From Pseudomonas putida (GTDB lineage Bacteria; Pseudomonadota; Gammaproteobacteria; Pseudomonadales; Pseudomonadaceae): a stretch of DNA of 64,000 nucleotides. Under the pieces are notes generated by a model. That model saw nothing but the letters and a program-made list of their open reading frames with translations, was not told the DNA's origin and ran no database searches. Positions 60,510-64,000 of the stretch are shown piece by piece. The number at the start of each line of letters is the position of its first letter. Positions within the stretch are counted from its first letter, which is position 1. Location: positions 1,851,501 through 1,915,500 of the forward strand of contig NZ_CP018846.1 in NCBI RefSeq assembly GCF_002025705.1, in the 5' to 3' direction. The position numbers and the translations under genes were made by a program.

Positions 60510-61861
60510 GCCTGCTGAGCAGGCTGCGCAAGGCCCTGCCGCGGCCACGGATCACCATCGCCCGCTGGATAGCCCTGACCACCCTGACCGCGATGCTCAT
60601 CCTGCTATTGCTCAAAGTGCTGTTCAGCCTGTTGCTGAGCGTTTGGGCGCAGCCGCCATTGCTGGAAAGCGGGGTGATCGACAAGGTTGCCACCGTTACC
60701 CGCATTCTCGATGCTGCGCCGGTCACCCAACGGGCTAGTATCGCCAGTGCTGCGGGGGACGGTTCTTACACCGTGCAATGGTTGCGCAGCCATGACGAAG
60801 CCAATGTGCCTGTGCTGGTCGATGCTGAGTTTCGCAAGGGCGCGCCAACCCTGCGCGCATTGCTGAAACGGCCCGATGCACGGATTCAGGCTTTCGAGCC
60901 GTCCGATCTGCCGGAGTATGCACCGGCGCGCGGCTACGCCCTGATGATCGAACTGAGTGACAAGAGTTGGGTGCTGTACCGTGCCACGGACCGCAGCTGG
61001 GGGCTGGACGAACTGCCGCGCAACCTGATCATCCTTGCCTTGATGCTGGCGTCCAGCCTGCTGGTCGCGCTGTTCGCCACACGCTATCTGGCCCGTCCGC
61101 TCGAACGCTTCGCCGAAGGCGCGCGGCGTTTTGGCAAGGACTTCAACGCCCCGCCGATCCCGGTAGTCGGCCCCCATGATCTGCGCCAGGCAATACTCGC
61201 CTTCAATGCCACCCAGGCGCAGCTCAGGCACTTTGTGAATGACCGCACACAAATGCTGGCGGCGATTTCCCACGACTTGCGTGCGCCCTTGACGCGCATG
61301 CGCCTGCGCGGCGAGTTCATCGAGGACGGCGAATTGCAGGCCAGGCTGTTCAGGGATGTTGACGAAATGCAGGCCATGGTCGATGCCGCGCTGGAGTTCT
61401 TCCGTGATGATGCGCGGCTTGAGCAAACCACGGCGTTCGACCTGGCAGAGATGCTGCAAACAGTGGTGGACGACTTCAAGGACGCGGGCATCAAAGTTGC
61501 GCTCGATGCACCGCGGCGCTGTGTCTACGTCGGGCGGCCCGTGGGTATCAAGCGGGTGCTGGTGAACCTGGTCGACAACGCGGTCAAGTATGGCCTTGCG
61601 CCTGAGATGCGCCTGGCGGTCACTGCCGAGCAACTGGAAATCACGGTGCTGGACCGCGGGCCGGGTATTGCGCCGGAATTGCAGGAGCGGGTATTCGCGC
61701 CATTTTTCCGTATAGAGGGTTCGCGTAATCGCGACACCGGTGGCGTCGGGCTTGGCTTGCCTGCGGTGCGCGCGATTGTGCTGGAGCAGGGAGGCAGCGT
61801 GACCCTGGCCAATCGCTTGGGCGGCGGGCTGGAGGTCAAGGTCAGCTTGCCTGTGGGCTGA
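60506..61861 (+). CDS. Sensor histidine kinase
   Basis: A 451-residue kinase. A membrane helix near residues 20-45 and another near 172-192 flank a periplasmic sensor domain of about 125 residues. A HAMP domain follows, then the H-box AISHDLRAPLTRMRL (His near 255) and the ATP-binding domain with NLVDNAVKYG (N), DRGPGIAPEL (G1) and GGVGLGLPAVRAI (G2). It is an EnvZ-like partner for the response regulator in front, with a 4-base overlap. The stimulus is unknown. Confidence 0.9.
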   Translation: MSLLSRLRKALPRPRITIARWIALTTLTAMLILLLLKVLFSLLLSVWAQPPLLESGVIDKVATVTRILDAAPVTQRASIASAAGDGSYTVQWLRSHDEANVPVLVDAEFRKGAPTLRALLKRPDARIQAFEPSDLPEYAPARGYALMIELSDKSWVLYRATDRSWGLDELPRNLIILALMLASSLLVALFATRYLARPLERFAEGARRFGKDFNAPPIPVVGPHDLRQAILAFNATQAQLRHFVNDRTQMLAAISHDLRAPLTRMRLRGEFIEDGELQARLFRDVDEMQAMVDAALEFFRDDARLEQTTAFDLAEMLQTVVDDFKDAGIKVALDAPRRCVYVGRPVGIKRVLVNLVDNAVKYGLAPEMRLAVTAEQLEITVLDRGPGIAPELQERVFAPFFRIEGSRNRDTGGVGLGLPAVRAIVLEQGGSVTLANRLGGGLEVKVSLPVG

Positions 61862-62326
61862 TCAGAGGCCCAGGTCGCTCAGCCCCGGGTGGTCGTCCGG
61901 GCGCCGGCCGAGCGGCCAGCGGAACTTGCGCTCTGCTTCAGTGATAGGGTGTTCGTTGATGCTGGAAAAGCGGTTCTGCATCAAGCCATCTTCGGCGAAC
62001 TCCCAGTTTTCGTTGCCATACGCTCGGAACCACTGACCGCTGTCGTCATGGTATTCGTAGGCATAGCGCACGGCGATTCGGTTGCCGGTGAAGGCCCACA
62101 GTTCCTTGATCAGCCGGTATTCCAGTTCATGGTTCCACTTGCGGGTCAGAAACGCCTCGACCTCGGCGCGGCCACGGGGGAACTCGACGCGATTGCGCCA
62201 GGCGGTATCGACGGTATAGGCCAGTGCGACTTTGGCAGGGTCGCGGCTGTTCCAGCCGTCCTCGGCGAGGCGGACCTTCTGGATGGCGGTTTCGCGGGTG
62301 AAGGGAGGCAGTGGAGGGCGGGACAT
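61862..62326 (-). CDS. DUF1348 (NTF2-like) protein
   Basis: A 154-residue protein of the DUF1348 family: [39 protein letters not shown] and [17 protein letters not shown]. The fold is the NTF2-like cone used by many small enzymes and binding proteins. Function of the family is not known. ATG 62326 starts the conserved part; the frame is open to 62410. It abuts the kinase gene end to end. Confidence 0.85.
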   Translation of the reverse strand: MSRPPLPPFTRETAIQKVRLAEDGWNSRDPAKVALAYTVDTAWRNRVEFPRGRAEVEAFLTRKWNHELEYRLIKELWAFTGNRIAVRYAYEYHDDSGQWFRAYGNENWEFAEDGLMQNRFSSINEHPITEAERKFRWPLGRRPDDHPGLSDLGL

Positions 62327-62463
62327 CGGGGTGGCTCCTGGGGACTGGTTGGCAGGAAGTAGCGTAGTACTCGCTGGCGTGCCCGAGAATCGGTGCGCTT
62401 GGCATTTCATTATTGCGGCAGGTGGAATAAACGGCTTGCGAGCGTCCTGACCCTCGCTTGCAT

Positions 62464-63195
62464 TCAGGGCTCGACTTCGTCGACGTAAGCATCGAAGAAC
62501 CAGTCGGGTATTTCTTCGGCCCGATATTGCAGTTCGGTACCTTCAGTGATTTCCGCCAGCCAGACCGCGTGATCACCCGAGTTGTCGAACACGTAGGCGC
62601 GGTTGCTGACGGCGATGGCATCCGGCAACAAGTCCAACGCGCGTGCGTAGCGTTTTCTTACGAGATCTGGCCTGACTGGATGGCCACCCTCCTGCACACG
62701 AATCTGTACCCGGTCGATATTGATTTCAGGGTTTTCAGTTGAGACGAAGTAGAGGTAGGTGCGGTAGCCACACGCTTGGGCGTTCTGCATGAACTCGATC
62801 TTGCTGGGGTGCGACATGACCGTTTCGAAACTGAAGCTGACGCCTTCAACGAGCAAGCGTTGCCGAATGAGGTCAGAAAGGACGGAGGCGAAATAGGAAT
62901 TCACCTCGATCTGTCGATAGTCGACTTTAGTGCCGTGCTTCCCCAGCATTCTGGCTTCGTCAGTCAGTTGCTTCTGCTGTATCAGGTAATGATCGATGTG
63001 AAATAAAACCAGTTCAGCCAGGCTGATTTCGATACCGAAGACTGCCAGGTCGATAAAACCAGTGATTCTGGCTTCTCTTTCCAATTCGTCGGCATTGACA
63101 AAAATTCGCGTGAGGGCTGCGGGCAGGTCAGCTTTGATCGTACTTTTGCCAGATCCATTGGGACCAGCGAAAACGCGAAGCCTGGGGGCCTTCAC
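62464..63195 (-). CDS. Zeta-toxin-family kinase
   Basis: A 243-residue P-loop protein with [20 protein letters not shown] (Walker A near residues 11-18) and [15 protein letters not shown], the zeta-toxin pattern in which an Asp/Arg set phosphorylates UDP-N-acetylglucosamine. [39 protein letters not shown] completes the kinase core. The ATG overlaps the end of the gene in front by 4 bases, typical of a toxin-antitoxin pair. Chromosomal PezT/zeta-like proteins may also have other small-molecule targets. Confidence 0.85.
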   Translation of the reverse strand: MKAPRLRVFAGPNGSGKSTIKADLPAALTRIFVNADELEREARITGFIDLAVFGIEISLAELVLFHIDHYLIQQKQLTDEARMLGKHGTKVDYRQIEVNSYFASVLSDLIRQRLLVEGVSFSFETVMSHPSKIEFMQNAQACGYRTYLYFVSTENPEINIDRVQIRVQEGGHPVRPDLVRKRYARALDLLPDAIAVSNRAYVFDNSGDHAVWLAEITEGTELQYRAEEIPDWFFDAYVDEVEP

Positions 63196-63461
63196 TGGGC
63201 CGGATTCTCACTGACCTTCCTGACGCTGATCTTCTCGCCAACATTGACTTTTCGCCGGGGTCTGGCATTGGCGACTACCGTTTTGGAGCCGTCAGCAGCA
63301 ACCCGCACGAGATGACCATCATCAGTACGTAGTACGCCATGGAGGCTCACCTGCAGCGCCCGCAGATAAGCGGAATGCGTTGCTTCGGTGGCACAGTCGG
63401 GAATCAACTGCTCCAGTGCGTCAAGCTCGATTTCAGTGGCATGCTTGGCTTTTGCAGCCAT
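63192..63461 (-). CDS. Putative antitoxin for the zeta-like kinase
   Basis: An 89-residue protein beginning MAAKAKHATEIELDALEQLI and ending in a basic part (ARPRRKVNVGEKISVRKVSE). GGAGGT stands 8 bases upstream of ATG 63461, a very good ribosome site, whereas the frame continues to 63686 without one. It precedes and overlaps the zeta-like gene, so it is probably its antitoxin. It is not clearly an epsilon- or PezA-type sequence, so it may be a less known family. The upstream bases 63462-63730 hold nothing else convincing. Confidence 0.7.
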   Translation of the reverse strand: MAAKAKHATEIELDALEQLIPDCATEATHSAYLRALQVSLHGVLRTDDGHLVRVAADGSKTVVANARPRRKVNVGEKISVRKVSENPAQ

Positions 63462-63730
63462 GGGTAGATACCTCCAGACAACCTGAAACAGATTGTAAGC
63501 GTGAGAGGCATCATAGCGCTGGCTCGGTAAAAAGGCATCAAAGGATGGCATGGTGGCGGTCCCGAAAAAGGTCGTGCCTGAGTCTGGCACAAAGGCGCTT
63601 AGCTGTTTTCGCCACGACGTGTAGTCCAATTCTGCTTCGTTGCGCTTGCGGAGCATATCCAGGGCTTTACCTATGGCGCGATCCACACGGCGCGGCTAGT
63701 GTCACTGGATTGTCCAGCGAGGCATCGAGC

Positions 63731-64000
63731 ATGAACAGGACGTCAATTGCAGCGATCGGGCTGCTGGCAGTGAGTCTGGCCGCCAATGCCGAAGAAGGCG
63801 AGCGAGAGGGGGACTATTGGTATGTGCAGACCAGCGCCTATACCAAGCACTGGACCCACGACCCGGAGCACAACAACCACCAGGAACTGTTCGGCATCGA
63901 GCGTATCTATACCGACGGCTTGCTGTGGGGCGCAGCGACCTTCAAGAACTCGTTCTCCCAGCGGTCGTACTACGCCTACCTGGGCAAGGTCTGGGAACAT
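63731..64000 (+). CDS. Secreted or outer-membrane protein, 3' end outside window
   Basis: A frame open to the end of the window, 90 codons seen. It starts with a signal peptide (TSIAAIGLLAVSLAANAEE) followed by DYWYVQTSAYTKHW, DPEHNNHQELFGIERIYTDG and aromatic strands (ATFKNSFSQRSYYAYLGKVW), the look of an outer-membrane beta-barrel. Pseudomonas proteins with the HDPEHNNHQ motif have been labelled sn-glycerol-3-phosphate transporter in annotations by my recollection, a name with weak support. It is cut by the window end, so the full family cannot be judged. Confidence 0.6.
   Translation, partial: MNRTSIAAIGLLAVSLAANAEEGEREGDYWYVQTSAYTKHWTHDPEHNNHQELFGIERIYTDGLLWGAATFKNSFSQRSYYAYLGKVWEH

Noticed and set aside
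58865..60548. 565-codon minus-strand frame including mlaA
   Set aside because: Only the part from 59630 on has a lipoprotein signal and MlaA domain; the rest is antisense to the response regulator gene.
63462..63686. Extension of the antitoxin frame by 75 codons
   Set aside because: ATG 63461 has a near-perfect ribosome site and overlaps the toxin as expected. The extension has none and is not needed.

Overview
The window reads as chromosome of a Pseudomonas, most likely of the P. putida group. The right third (about 47.2-64 kb) has high-GC codon use, paired inverted palindromes of the P. putida REP type (48928-49044, 58060-58192) and ordinary Pseudomonas genes. The left two thirds have lower GC and accessory content. 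The assignment is an inference; there is no rRNA, tRNA or core marker gene to fix it.

Region 1 (1-3.4 kb): the 3' part of an APC-family amino-acid/amine permease, a convergent FeaR-like AraC regulator and a small unknown gene. Region 2 (3.7-30.7 kb): a large catabolic cluster. Its left half has an FAD oxidase / Fe-S / FAD oxidase trio, an AraC regulator, an aldehyde dehydrogenase, an acyl-CoA ligase and a four-gene envelope unit (DUF1302, DUF1329, YCF48-like, RND/MMPL). A strong terminator closes it. The right half is controlled by a divergent NodD-type LysR gene. It encodes an SMP-30 lactonase, a two-domain extradiol dioxygenase, a Rieske protein, a C-C hydrolase of the alpha/beta fold, an FAD aromatic hydroxylase, a CMD-family protein, a histidinol-dehydrogenase-like enzyme, an SDR, a small VOC protein, an FAH-family hydrolase and a nucleotide-sugar-epimerase-like SDR. 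Together this looks like uptake of a hydrophobic plant-type aromatic, side-chain oxidation and CoA activation, then ring hydroxylation, meta-cleavage and hydrolysis. The right half resembles in content the naringenin (fde) operon of Herbaspirillum, but the substrate is not determined by sequence.

Region 3 (30.8-37.2 kb): mixed accessory genes: a DUF2188 protein, a DUF4209 protein ending in a HEPN-type RNxxxH motif, a Tat-exported AmiC-like amidase, a GNAT-like protein, a small membrane protein and an orphan LysR. Region 4 (37.2-47 kb): an AT-rich module of tyrosine-recombinase genes. The core has a degenerate large recombinase, an intact large recombinase, a small coiled-coil protein and an intact 474-residue recombinase, all overlapping or nearly so. 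It is flanked on the left by a split, diverged copy of the N-terminal part of the first recombinase, and on the right by a free-standing, catalytically depleted copy of the catalytic domain of the last one. An AbiU2-like HEPN gene follows. The module is similar in concept to GInt (ginABCD), Tn554 and RIT multi-recombinase elements, but its order and flanking partial paralogues are unusual.

Region 5 (47.2-64 kb): probable core genome: a lipoprotein, LysR with a divergent cytosine-deaminase-like amidohydrolase and an MFS transporter, a Nudix hydrolase, quinone oxidoreductase/LysR, Fsr-like MFS/AraC, a zinc alcohol dehydrogenase, mlaA, a two-component system, a DUF1348 protein, a zeta-toxin pair and the start of a secreted protein. 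No tRNA, rRNA or CRISPR array was seen.
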